Positions 53,043 through 61,928 of a stretch of DNA of 64,000 nt are shown here, piece by piece (position 1 is the stretch's first letter; each line of letters starts with the position of its first letter). Source of the DNA: Chitinophagaceae bacterium. Lineage in GTDB: Bacteria; Bacteroidota; Bacteroidia; Chitinophagales; Chitinophagaceae. The translations under genes were made by a program, and so were the position numbers. The notes below the pieces were generated by a model that saw only the letters and a program-made list of their open reading frames with translations, had not been told where the DNA came from and searched no databases. The stretch is taken from assembly GCA_003168265.1 (NCBI GenBank), contig PMSV01000008.1, forward strand, positions 124,001 through 188,000. Reading direction: 5' to 3'.

Positions 53043-56000
53043 ATGTCCTCCACTAAAGTGCAAAACAGGGTCAATTTCGGTAAGATCAAGCATCTGGCCG
53101 AGACACCTGACCTGCTCGAAGTCCAGATTCAATCATTTAAAGAGTTTTTCCAGTTGGAAACCACGCCGGATAAGCGTAACAACGAAGGCTTGTTCAGGGT
53201 GTTCAAGGAAAATTTTCCGATTACGGATACCCGGAATATTTTCATGCTGGAGTTCCTTGATTATTTTATCGATCCGCCGCGTTATACGATCGAGGAATGC
53301 ATGGAACGCGGGCTTACCTATGCCGTGCCCCTGAAAGCAAAACTGAGGTTAAGCTGTAATGATGAAGAGCATGTAGATTTCCAGACCATCGTTCAGGATG
53401 TGTTTCTGGGAAATATCCCCTACATGACCCCCCGCGGAACCTTTGTTATCAATGGTGCGGAAAGGGTAGTCGTATCCCAATTGCATCGTTCACCTGGCGT
53501 ATTTTTCGGACAATCCATCCATCCGAACGGAACCAAAATCTATTCCGCCCGTGTGATTCCTTTCAAAGGAGCATGGATGGAATTTGCAACCGACATCAAC
53601 AATGTGATGTACGCCTATATAGATCGTAAGAAGAAATTCCCTGTAACCACCCTTTTACGTTCCATCGGTTATGAAACCGATAAGGATATTTTGGAATTGT
53701 TCGGAATGGCTGATGAAGTGCCAGTTGACAAGAAAGGTTTACAGAAATACATAGGAAGAAAACTAGCTGCCCGGGTATTGAGAACCTGGGTGGAAGATTT
53801 CGTGGATGAGGATACCGGTGAAGTGGTATCTATAGAGCGCAATGAAGTGGTGCTGGAACGCGACACGATCCTGGATGCTGACGCAATCGGGATGGTGGTA
53901 GATATGGAAGTGAAGAGCCTCTTTATCCAGAAAGAGAATGTGGGCGGAGATTACGCAATCATTTACAATACTCTGAATAAGGATACTTCCAACAGCGAAC
54001 TGGAAGCGGTACAGCATATCTATCGCCAACTCCGTGGAGCAGATGCGCCGGATGATGAAACCGCTCGCGGGATCATCGACAAATTGTTCTTTAGCGATAA
54101 GCGATATGATCTTGGGGAGGTTGGTCGCTACAAGATCAACCGAAAGCTGGGATTGAATCAGCCTCTTGATCAGAAAACCCTGACCAAGGAAGACATGATC
54201 GAGATTGTCAAGTACCTTGTCCGGCTAACCAATGCCAAGGCCGAAATCGATGATATCGATCACTTAAGCAATCGTCGTGTGCGTACTGTGGGCGAACAAC
54301 TCTATGCTCAATTCGGTGTGGGGCTGGCCCGTATGGCAAGAACCATCCGCGAACGTATGAACGTTCGCGATAACGAAGTATTCACACCGGTCGATCTGAT
54401 AAATGCAAGAACACTTTCTTCTGTGATCAATTCTTTCTTCGGGACCTCGCAGCTTTCCCAGTTCCTGGATCAGACCAACCCGCTAAGTGAAATCACACAC
54501 AAGCGCCGTATCTCCGCACTAGGGCCCGGCGGATTAAGCCGGGAGAGAGCCGGATTTGAAGTACGCGACGTTCACTATTCGCACTATGGCCGTCTTTGTA
54601 CTATTGAGACACCGGAAGGACCGAATATCGGATTGATTTCTACGCTTTGTGTACATGCCAAGATCAACGAAATGGGTTTCATCGAAACCCCCTACCATAA
54701 AGTGCATGAAGGGAAAGTGGATTTGAAAAAACTCACCTACCTGAGTGCCGAAGAAGAAGATATCGCCAAGATTGCCCAGGCGAACGCTCCGCTGGATGAT
54801 AAAGGAAATTTTGTAGAAGAGAAGATTACCTCCCGGCAGACTGGAGATTTTCCGATCCTCGACAAAAACGAAGTGGAGTTTATGGATGTTGCTCCCAACC
54901 AGATCGTTGGATTGAGCGCATCCCTGATTCCTTTCCTGGAACATGATGATGCTAACCGTGCATTGATGGGATCCAACATGCAACGTCAGGCTGTGCCCCT
55001 TATCCGCCCCGAAATGCCAATCGTAGGTACTGGCCTGGAAGCTAAAGCTGCCCGTGATGCCAGAATACAGATTCATTCCGAAGGAGAAGGAGCCGTGGAA
55101 TATGTGGATGCCAACGAGATTCATGTACGTTACGAAAGAAACGAAACTCAGAAACTGGTCAGCTTTGAAGATGACCTGAAAATTTACAAACTCACCAAGT
55201 TCATAAAAACAAACCAGGAGACCTGTATCAACCTGAAGCCCGCTGTCAAAAAAGGACAGCGTGTGAAAGAAGGCGATTTTCTGACCGAAGGATATGCCGT
55301 GCAGGCAGGAGAAATGGCGCTTGGAAGAAACCTTAAAGTGGCATTCATGCCCTGGAAAGGTTACAATTTCGAAGATGCCATCGTGATTAGTGAAAGAGTC
55401 GTAAGGGAAGATCTTTTCACTTCCGTACATATTTCCGAATATGAACTCGAAGTGAGAGATACCAAACTTGGAGAAGAAGAACTGACTCCGGATATCCCCA
55501 ATGTATCAGAAGAAGCTACCAAGGATCTGGATGAGAACGGTATCATCCGCGTTGGTGCGCAGATAAAGGAAGGTGATATCCTGATCGGCAAGATCACTCC
55601 AAAAGGAGAGAGCGACCCTACGCCCGAAGAAAAGCTATTGCGCGCTATTTTCGGCGACAAGGCTGGTGATGCAAAGGATGCTTCATTGAAAGCTCCGAGC
55701 GGAACTGAAGGCGTGGTAATCGGCAAAAAACTTTTCCAGCGTGCTAAGAAGGATAAGAATACCAAAGTGCGTGAAAAAACAGCTTTGGATAAGATCGAAA
55801 AGGTCCATGAGAAGAATGTTACTGACCTGATGGAAGTCCTGCTCAGTAAATTGCAGGTATTGCTGAGAGATCATACTTCATCAGGGGTGAACAATAATTT
55901 CGGTGAAGTGCAGATCGGAAAGGGGGCGAAGTTCACCGCCAAGAATCTTTCCGGCATCGATTATCTCAATGTCAATCCGCTTGGATGGACAGGCGATCCC

Positions 56001-56846
56001 AAGACGGACGAATTGATCAATGTGCTTTTGCATAATTACAATATCAAGTACAACGAAGAGCTGGGAAGGTATAAGCGCGAGAAATTCAATATCTCCATTG
56101 GAGATGAATTGCCTGCCGGAGTATTGAAACTGGCAAAGGTCTACCTGGCTGTTAAGCGTAAGCTGAAAGTGGGAGACAAAATGGCCGGTCGCCACGGAAA
56201 CAAGGGTATTGTGGCTAAGATCGTTCGCGCTGAAGATATGCCCTTCCTGAAGGACGGCACTCCCGTCGATGTCGTGTTGAACCCCCTCGGCGTGCCTTCA
56301 CGTATGAACCTTGGACAGATATATGAAACGGTTCTGGGCTGGGCAGGAGAAAAACTGGGATTGAAATTTGCAACTCCTATTTTTGATGGAGCTTCGGTTG
56401 AAGAAATTGCTGAACATATCGAGCGTGCCGGTTTACCGAGTTTTGGTCATACCTTTCTCTATGATGGAGAAACCGGTGACCGCTTTGACCAAAAGGCGAC
56501 CGTTGGGATCATCTATATCATCAAGCTGCATCATATGGTGGATGATAAGATGCATGCCAGAAGTATCGGGCCTTATAGCCTGATCACCCAGCAGCCACTA
56601 GGAGGCAAGGCGCAGTTTGGCGGCCAGCGTTTCGGTGAAATGGAAGTTTGGGCACTTGAAGCTTACGGCGCTGCGAACATCCTTCAGGAATTGCTCACAC
56701 TGAAATCGGATGATATCATCGGACGCGCCAAGACTTATGAGGCGATCGTAAAAGGGGATAATATTCCCAGGCCAGGTATTCCCGAATCTTTCAACGTGCT
56801 GGTGCATGAACTGAGAGGATTGGGTCTGGATCTCAAATTCGATTGA
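53043..56846 (+). CDS. rpoB: RNA polymerase subunit beta
   Basis: A 1267-residue core subunit of RNA polymerase. Landmarks include [22 protein letters not shown], the rifampicin region [38 protein letters not shown] and the final [22 protein letters not shown] start 30 bases upstream is open but the ATG at 53043 fits the family. It is complete. No rpoC follows: a terminator lies 29 bases after the stop, then the oppositely oriented thrC. Confidence 0.98.
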   Translation: MSSTKVQNRVNFGKIKHLAETPDLLEVQIQSFKEFFQLETTPDKRNNEGLFRVFKENFPITDTRNIFMLEFLDYFIDPPRYTIEECMERGLTYAVPLKAKLRLSCNDEEHVDFQTIVQDVFLGNIPYMTPRGTFVINGAERVVVSQLHRSPGVFFGQSIHPNGTKIYSARVIPFKGAWMEFATDINNVMYAYIDRKKKFPVTTLLRSIGYETDKDILELFGMADEVPVDKKGLQKYIGRKLAARVLRTWVEDFVDEDTGEVVSIERNEVVLERDTILDADAIGMVVDMEVKSLFIQKENVGGDYAIIYNTLNKDTSNSELEAVQHIYRQLRGADAPDDETARGIIDKLFFSDKRYDLGEVGRYKINRKLGLNQPLDQKTLTKEDMIEIVKYLVRLTNAKAEIDDIDHLSNRRVRTVGEQLYAQFGVGLARMARTIRERMNVRDNEVFTPVDLINARTLSSVINSFFGTSQLSQFLDQTNPLSEITHKRRISALGPGGLSRERAGFEVRDVHYSHYGRLCTIETPEGPNIGLISTLCVHAKINEMGFIETPYHKVHEGKVDLKKLTYLSAEEEDIAKIAQANAPLDDKGNFVEEKITSRQTGDFPILDKNEVEFMDVAPNQIVGLSASLIPFLEHDDANRALMGSNMQRQAVPLIRPEMPIVGTGLEAKAARDARIQIHSEGEGAVEYVDANEIHVRYERNETQKLVSFEDDLKIYKLTKFIKTNQETCINLKPAVKKGQRVKEGDFLTEGYAVQAGEMALGRNLKVAFMPWKGYNFEDAIVISERVVREDLFTSVHISEYELEVRDTKLGEEELTPDIPNVSEEATKDLDENGIIRVGAQIKEGDILIGKITPKGESDPTPEEKLLRAIFGDKAGDAKDASLKAPSGTEGVVIGKKLFQRAKKDKNTKVREKTALDKIEKVHEKNVTDLMEVLLSKLQVLLRDHTSSGVNNNFGEVQIGKGAKFTAKNLSGIDYLNVNPLGWTGDPKTDELINVLLHNYNIKYNEELGRYKREKFNISIGDELPAGVLKLAKVYLAVKRKLKVGDKMAGRHGNKGIVAKIVRAEDMPFLKDGTPVDVVLNPLGVPSRMNLGQIYETVLGWAGEKLGLKFATPIFDGASVEEIAEHIERAGLPSFGHTFLYDGETGDRFDQKATVGIIYIIKLHHMVDDKMHARSIGPYSLITQQPLGGKAQFGGQRFGEMEVWALEAYGAANILQELLTLKSDDIIGRAKTYEAIVKGDNIPRPGIPESFNVLVHELRGLGLDLKFD

Positions 56847-56874
56847 GGATAATTCATATGGATTTAGAATACTT

Positions 56875-56905
56875 AAGGCCGCTTCTAAAAATGCGGCCTT
56901 TTTTT
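56875..56905 (+). terminator. Terminator after rpoB
   Basis: AAGGCCGC / GCGGCCTT 8-bp stem with a 10-base loop and a T7 run. On the minus strand the U-run is short, so it acts mainly on rpoB. Confidence 0.85.
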
Positions 56906-56909
56906 ATAT

Positions 56910-58229
56910 TTAAATTGTTTCCAGCAGAAAATCTCTCAGTGCAGAATAGTCGGCTTCTATCCGGATGCTGTTTTTTTTCTTCAATAATAGATCATAAACC
57001 GGTTGCGGAACAGGCACTTTCCAATTGATAATGGATTCCACTGTTTCCGGAAATTTGACAGGATGCGCGGTTTCAAGGAAAATGCCTTTGGCGAATGGCT
57101 GACCTGCTTCGGAGGATATCTCGCCCAAATATTCTTTCAGAGCCTGAAAGGCTACGGCTCCATGGGGGTCTAGTAAATAGTTGTTTTCATTAAAGACTTC
57201 AAAGATAGTTTGCATGGTCTGTTCATCCGTGATACTATAGCCGCTCAGCGCTTCTTTCAGGGCAGGATAGTAGTGATTAAAGAGCTCCAATATCCGCACA
57301 AAATTGGAGGGGTCGCCTACATCCATGGCATTGGAAATGGTAGGGACGGCCTGTTTCGGGCGATAGTTCCCATTGATCAGATAGTCCGTCACAGTATTGT
57401 TCGCATTGCAGGCGGCGATAAAATGGTTGGCGGGCAGGCCGGATTGATAGCTTAAAAGCCCGGCGCAAATATTGCCGAAATTCCCGCTGGGTACGCAGAA
57501 CACAGGCGGATTTTTCTTGTCCGGCCATGCCTTCCAGGCAAACCAGTAATAGAATTGCTGGGGCAGCCACCTGGCTATATTGATGGAATTGGCTGAAGTG
57601 ATGAACATGATCTTATTTAGGGACTCATCCGCAAAAGCTTTCTTTACCATTTCCTGGCAATCGTCAAAATTGCCATTCACTTCAAGGGCCTTGATATTTT
57701 GGCCAAGGGTTGTCAACTGCAGTTCCTGGACATTGCTCACTTTACCGGAAGGATAGAGGATCACTACCTTCACTCCCTCCACACCCAGGAATCCGCTGGC
57801 TACTGCTCCTCCTGTATCACCTGAAGTGGCCACCAGCACAGTAAGTTCCTGATCCTTATTTTGGATAAAATGACCGAGGCAGCGGCTCATAAATCGGGCG
57901 CCCACGTCCTTAAAGGCCATGGTTGGGCCATGGAACAGTTCCAAAGAATACATGTCTTCAGTTACCTGAACAAGCGGAAAATCAAATTGAAGGGTCTCAG
58001 ATACGATCTGCCGAAGTTTTTCTTCTGGTATTTCTGTTCCGATATAGGGCTGAATAACCATGAAAGCAATCTCTTCCTTGCTGTATTCTTCAATATTTTC
58101 AATGAAGTCCCGCGGCTGAAGGGGGATGGATTCGGGAAAATACAAACCCTTATCCGGGGCCTGCCCTCTTATAGCAGCTTCCCTGAAGTCCACGGCCGGA
58201 GACTGACGATTCAAACTTAGGTATTGCAT
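56910..58229 (-). CDS. thrC: Threonine synthase
   Basis: Converts O-phospho-L-homoserine to threonine with pyridoxal phosphate. It is 439 residues. The PLP lysine is Lys107 in FHGPTMAFKDVG; ATSGDTGGAVA binds the phosphate and ITSANSINIARWLPQ is the conserved later motif. It is the last gene of the thrA-thrB-thrC operon (12-base gap to thrB). It ends convergently with rpoB. Confidence 0.97.
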   Translation of the reverse strand: MQYLSLNRQSPAVDFREAAIRGQAPDKGLYFPESIPLQPRDFIENIEEYSKEEIAFMVIQPYIGTEIPEEKLRQIVSETLQFDFPLVQVTEDMYSLELFHGPTMAFKDVGARFMSRCLGHFIQNKDQELTVLVATSGDTGGAVASGFLGVEGVKVVILYPSGKVSNVQELQLTTLGQNIKALEVNGNFDDCQEMVKKAFADESLNKIMFITSANSINIARWLPQQFYYWFAWKAWPDKKNPPVFCVPSGNFGNICAGLLSYQSGLPANHFIAACNANNTVTDYLINGNYRPKQAVPTISNAMDVGDPSNFVRILELFNHYYPALKEALSGYSITDEQTMQTIFEVFNENNYLLDPHGAVAFQALKEYLGEISSEAGQPFAKGIFLETAHPVKFPETVESIINWKVPVPQPVYDLLLKKKNSIRIEADYSALRDFLLETI

Positions 58230-58241
58230 TCTGCTGCTTGT

Positions 58242-59177
58242 TTAAGGAAAATGGTCATCATTCTGAACGCTTATCCCATTTGGGTTGATCGTTGTGATAT
58301 AAGTATGATGGGGTATATCCAATTTGAAATACAGATCCTGCATGATCTTTTCGACCTGCGAAGCAGTTTGCAGGTCACGGCTCATCATGAATATCGAAGG
58401 ACCGGAGCCGGAAATTCCTCCCCCCAGGGCCCCTGCCTGCTTGCACAATTCCTTCACTTCATCAAATCCGGGAATCAGCATGCTTCGGACTGGTTCGATG
58501 ATTACATCTTCCAGTGACCTGCCGATGAGTTCATAATCTCCTTTCATGAGACCGGCTACAAGTCCCGCAATATTTCCCCACTGACGAATGGCATCTTTAA
58601 GTAAGACTTCTTTTCTCAATATCTGTCTGGCGTCGGAGGTCCGGACTTCGATCTGGGGATGGACCAGGGTGATGATCAGGGGAGGGGCTGAAATACTTAC
58701 AATATCTAGCGGAAAAATAGACCTGATCAGGGTGATGCCTCCGAAAATGCAGGGAGCTATATTGTCAGCATGCTTCACGCCGGATGCCACTTTTTCTCCG
58801 AACATGGCAAGACGTACAAGATCATTTTTGGAATAGATATTGCCCATCAGGCAATTTGCCGCGAATACGGCCCCTGCCGCACTAGCCGCGCTGGATCCGA
58901 TACCGCTTCCCGGTTTGATCTGTTTATTGATGGTAACTTCGAACCCAATGGTAAGATTAGTTTCGGAGAGGATCTCGAGCAAAGGTGCACCGGCCGTGTT
59001 CTGGGTAGGCTCTGTGGGAAGGGGGTAACCGTCTTCGCTGCGGATAATCACCTTTCTTTCGTCCAGCAATTTCACCTTCATGAGGTCATATGGCTTGTCC
59101 AGGCAGAGTCCAAGCACATCGAAACCGCAGACTAGGTTTGCAATTGTAGCCGGGGCTTGTATGTTAATTTCTTTCAT
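58242..59177 (-). CDS. thrB: Homoserine kinase
   Basis: Phosphorylates homoserine with ATP. It is a 311-residue GHMP-kinase fold protein: N-terminal INIQAPATIANLVCGFDVLG, the ATP-binding PGSGIGSSAASAAGAV, and GGGISGSGPSIFMM near the end. The start is 4 bases after the thrA stop, so translation is coupled. It is the middle gene of the operon. Confidence 0.96.
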   Translation of the reverse strand: MKEINIQAPATIANLVCGFDVLGLCLDKPYDLMKVKLLDERKVIIRSEDGYPLPTEPTQNTAGAPLLEILSETNLTIGFEVTINKQIKPGSGIGSSAASAAGAVFAANCLMGNIYSKNDLVRLAMFGEKVASGVKHADNIAPCIFGGITLIRSIFPLDIVSISAPPLIITLVHPQIEVRTSDARQILRKEVLLKDAIRQWGNIAGLVAGLMKGDYELIGRSLEDVIIEPVRSMLIPGFDEVKELCKQAGALGGGISGSGPSIFMMSRDLQTASQVEKIMQDLYFKLDIPHHTYITTINPNGISVQNDDHFP

Positions 59178-59181
59178 TGGT

Positions 59182-61629
59182 TTAAACTCTGGCTGCCCGG
59201 ATAATATCTGCGAAAACTCCAGATGCGGTTACTTCGGCACCCGCACCTGCCCCCTTGATTACAAGAGGTTGTTCAGGATACCTCTCAGTGTAGAGCAGCA
59301 CAGCATTGTCTTTTCCGTAAAGATGATAAAAATCGGATTGGGGCCCGATATGCTGCAACCCTACTGAAGCCTTTCCATTCTCAAAATTCGCTACAAATTT
59401 CAGCTTCCTTCCTGAATTGAACGCCTCCTCATATAATTTTTTGAAATGTGCTTCTTCTTTTTCCATGGCTTCATAAAATTCCTCCACAGGGCCTTTCAGA
59501 CAGGAATCCGGCAAAAAGGATTGGTTGACAACCCCTGACATTTCGATTCTTTCTCCGGCCTCCCTGGCCAATATCATGATTTTTCGCATAACATCCGTTC
59601 CACTTAAATCCAGCCTGGGATCGGGTTCGGTATATCCTTCAAGTTGGGCCTGCCTGACGACTTTTGAAAAGGATTCTTTTCCGTCATACTGGTTAAATAC
59701 GAAATTAAGCGTTCCGCTTAGTACGGCCTGTATCCTGTTAATTTTGTCGCCGCTGCGCAAAAGATCGTTGAGTGTGCCGATGACTGGTAATCCGGCTCCC
59801 ACATTGGTTTCAAAAAGAAAAAGCGAATTGAACTCCGTTGCCAGGTTTTTGAGCTTTTTATAATACTCATAGGATGAGGAGGCAGCCACTTTATTGCAGG
59901 CTACCACCGATATGCTTTTTTCAAGCAACTGATCATAACAGGAAGCTACCTGTTCACTTGCTGTAATATCGGCCAGCAGGCTGTTTCGGAGATTCTTGGA
60001 ACGGATGGTCTCAATGAAGCGGGGCAGGTCCATCGGGTCTCCTTTTTCACTTATATCTTCTTTCCAGTCATCCAGATTAATTCCCTCATCCTTAAATAAC
60101 ATTTTCCGGCTATTGGCGAGTCCGACTACATTGACTTGAAGGCGGAGATGCTCTTCAAGATAAGCGGACTGCTTTTTCAATTGGGCAAGAAAACGGCTTC
60201 CTACATTACCAACCCCCGTCACGAAAAGATTCAATTGTTTATAGGTCGTTTCGAAAAATTCTTCGTGCAAAGTGTTGATGGCTTTTTTCACATCGGCTCC
60301 GGAAATCACCGTAGAGATATTTCTCTCAGAAGAACCCTGGGCAATCGCCCTGATATTGATTCCGTTTCTTCCAAGTGCACCAAACATTTTTCCGCTCACT
60401 CCTGAATGATTTTTCATATTGTCACCCACCAGGGCGATGATGGCCAGACCTTCTTCCGTGAGAAGCGGTTCTAATTTTCCCGATCTGATCTCAAAGTCGA
60501 ATGCTGCATCCACAGATTGTTTTGCTCTTTGCAAATTGCCTTCATCGATGGCCACGCAGATAGAGTGTTCGGACGAGCCCTGGGTGATAAGGATGACATT
60601 TATTTTTTCAGAAGCCAGCGCCTCGAATAATCTTTTGGAAAAACCAGGAATGCCAACCATGCCGCTGCCTTCCAGACTGAGCAGGGCGATTTTTCCGATG
60701 CTTGATATGCCACGGATATTGCTGCCATTCTTACCGGCTTGCCGCTCGATGAGGGTTCCCCTGTCCTTTGGCGCAAATGTGTTTTTTACCCAAACCGGGA
60801 TGCCCATATTCATCAGCGGTTGGATGGTAGGCGGGTAAATGACTTTGGCTCCAAAATGGGATAATTCCATGGCCTCCTGATAGGAGATCTGTGCAATCAC
60901 TTTGGCATTCGGGACTACCCTTGGATCGGCCGTCATCATCCCTGAAACATCTGTCCAGATTTCCACAGCTTTTACCTGCAAGGCTGCACCTACAATGGCC
61001 GCGGTATAATCTGAGCCGCCCCTGCCCAGGGTCGTCGTAACTCCCTGCGCATTGCTTGCTATGAATCCGGGGAGAATGATCAGGGAGCTGTGCGTTGTGC
61101 GGATAAATTCCTTTATATTCCGGTTTGTCTGTTCGAAATCCACTGCCGCAAAACCAAAATGCGAGTCGGTTAAGATCAATTCTCTTGAGTCTTTCCATAT
61201 ATTGGCCGCACCTAGTACTTTTAACCTTTCGGAAAGGATATGGGAGGAAATGAGCTCCCCATAACTCACCATCCTGTCTTTTGTCCTCTCCGATAATTCC
61301 TGTAACAGAAATACCCCATTGCACAGATCCTCGATCTCATTGCATCTTTTTTTAACCATGCTGAGGATCCTGCTTTGCTGTGTGATCGGGATCAGTGTCC
61401 GCACTGCATCCAGGTGCCTTTGTTCGAGAACCTGCATTTCTTCCTTATAGGATTCGTCTCCTTCTGCTGCCAGTTTCCCGCAGCGAAGAAGCAAATCGGT
61501 GATTCCACCCAATGCCGATACGATCACAATTGTTTCTCCATTGTGCGTCGATTCAAGGATGATGGATATCGATTTATTTATATTCTCTGCATTGGCTACG
61601 GAACTTCCCCCGAATTTTAATACCTGCAT
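59182..61629 (-). CDS. thrA: Bifunctional aspartokinase / homoserine dehydrogenase
   Basis: An 815-residue fusion that carries out the first and third steps from aspartate to homoserine. Aspartokinase is N-terminal (VLKFGGSSVAN, GRGGSDYTAA), two ACT regulatory domains follow (about 310-460; LSLEGSGMVGIPGFSKRLFEALASE and IIALVGDNMKNHSG), then homoserine dehydrogenase (LFVTGVGNVGSRFLAQL, VLSGTLNFVFNQ, DLSGTDVMRKIMILARE) to the end. Threonine feedback inhibition is expected through the ACT domains. A Thr/Ile-rich leader ORF lies 63 bases upstream of its ATG. Confidence 0.97.
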   Translation of the reverse strand: MQVLKFGGSSVANAENINKSISIILESTHNGETIVIVSALGGITDLLLRCGKLAAEGDESYKEEMQVLEQRHLDAVRTLIPITQQSRILSMVKKRCNEIEDLCNGVFLLQELSERTKDRMVSYGELISSHILSERLKVLGAANIWKDSRELILTDSHFGFAAVDFEQTNRNIKEFIRTTHSSLIILPGFIASNAQGVTTTLGRGGSDYTAAIVGAALQVKAVEIWTDVSGMMTADPRVVPNAKVIAQISYQEAMELSHFGAKVIYPPTIQPLMNMGIPVWVKNTFAPKDRGTLIERQAGKNGSNIRGISSIGKIALLSLEGSGMVGIPGFSKRLFEALASEKINVILITQGSSEHSICVAIDEGNLQRAKQSVDAAFDFEIRSGKLEPLLTEEGLAIIALVGDNMKNHSGVSGKMFGALGRNGINIRAIAQGSSERNISTVISGADVKKAINTLHEEFFETTYKQLNLFVTGVGNVGSRFLAQLKKQSAYLEEHLRLQVNVVGLANSRKMLFKDEGINLDDWKEDISEKGDPMDLPRFIETIRSKNLRNSLLADITASEQVASCYDQLLEKSISVVACNKVAASSSYEYYKKLKNLATEFNSLFLFETNVGAGLPVIGTLNDLLRSGDKINRIQAVLSGTLNFVFNQYDGKESFSKVVRQAQLEGYTEPDPRLDLSGTDVMRKIMILAREAGERIEMSGVVNQSFLPDSCLKGPVEEFYEAMEKEEAHFKKLYEEAFNSGRKLKFVANFENGKASVGLQHIGPQSDFYHLYGKDNAVLLYTERYPEQPLVIKGAGAGAEVTASGVFADIIRAARV

Positions 61630-61692
61630 AATGATTTAAATTTGATGGTTAAATGCCTGAGGCCATTGGGTAATATGCTAATTTAATCCGCC

Positions 61693-61782
61693 TTAGCGGA
61701 TCGTAATGGTGGTAGTCAAAATAAAAATTCCGGCATTAAATGCAGGAGAGAGGAGGAGTAGGTATTTTTTAAAGGGCTTCAT
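61693..61782 (-). CDS. Putative thr operon leader peptide
   Basis: A 29-codon ORF upstream of thrA, in the same direction. The peptide starts MKPFKKYLLLL and ends ILTTTITIR, with four Thr and two Ile in the last seven residues (codons 23-28, 61716-61699). Such runs match the leader of E. coli thrL, which senses threonyl- and isoleucyl-tRNA supply. Its stop codon sits in the loop of a hairpin ATCCGC-TAAG-GCGGAT whose left arm overlaps the final Ile and Arg codons. No clear U-run follows, so the mechanism may be translational or Rho-dependent. A TATCTTTA -7-like box lies about 20 bases upstream of the ATG. The ORF is too short to be certain by itself. Confidence 0.6.
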   Translation of the reverse strand: MKPFKKYLLLLSPAFNAGIFILTTTITIR

Positions 61783-61928
61783 TTTCTATGCTGCGGTAAA
61801 GATAGGGAATCGAATAGGGAAATTGAAAAACTTGGTCAGTTTTATATGAAAAATGAACTATTTTCAATCTTTCTTTCGACGATTGCTCTATTATTTTGTG
61901 TTTTGTTGAATACTATTAAATATGGTTT

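Noticed and set aside
54534-55430. A 298-codon minus-strand ORF inside rpoB
   Set aside because: Antisense shadow of a long conserved gene; composition is not protein-like and no family is recognised.
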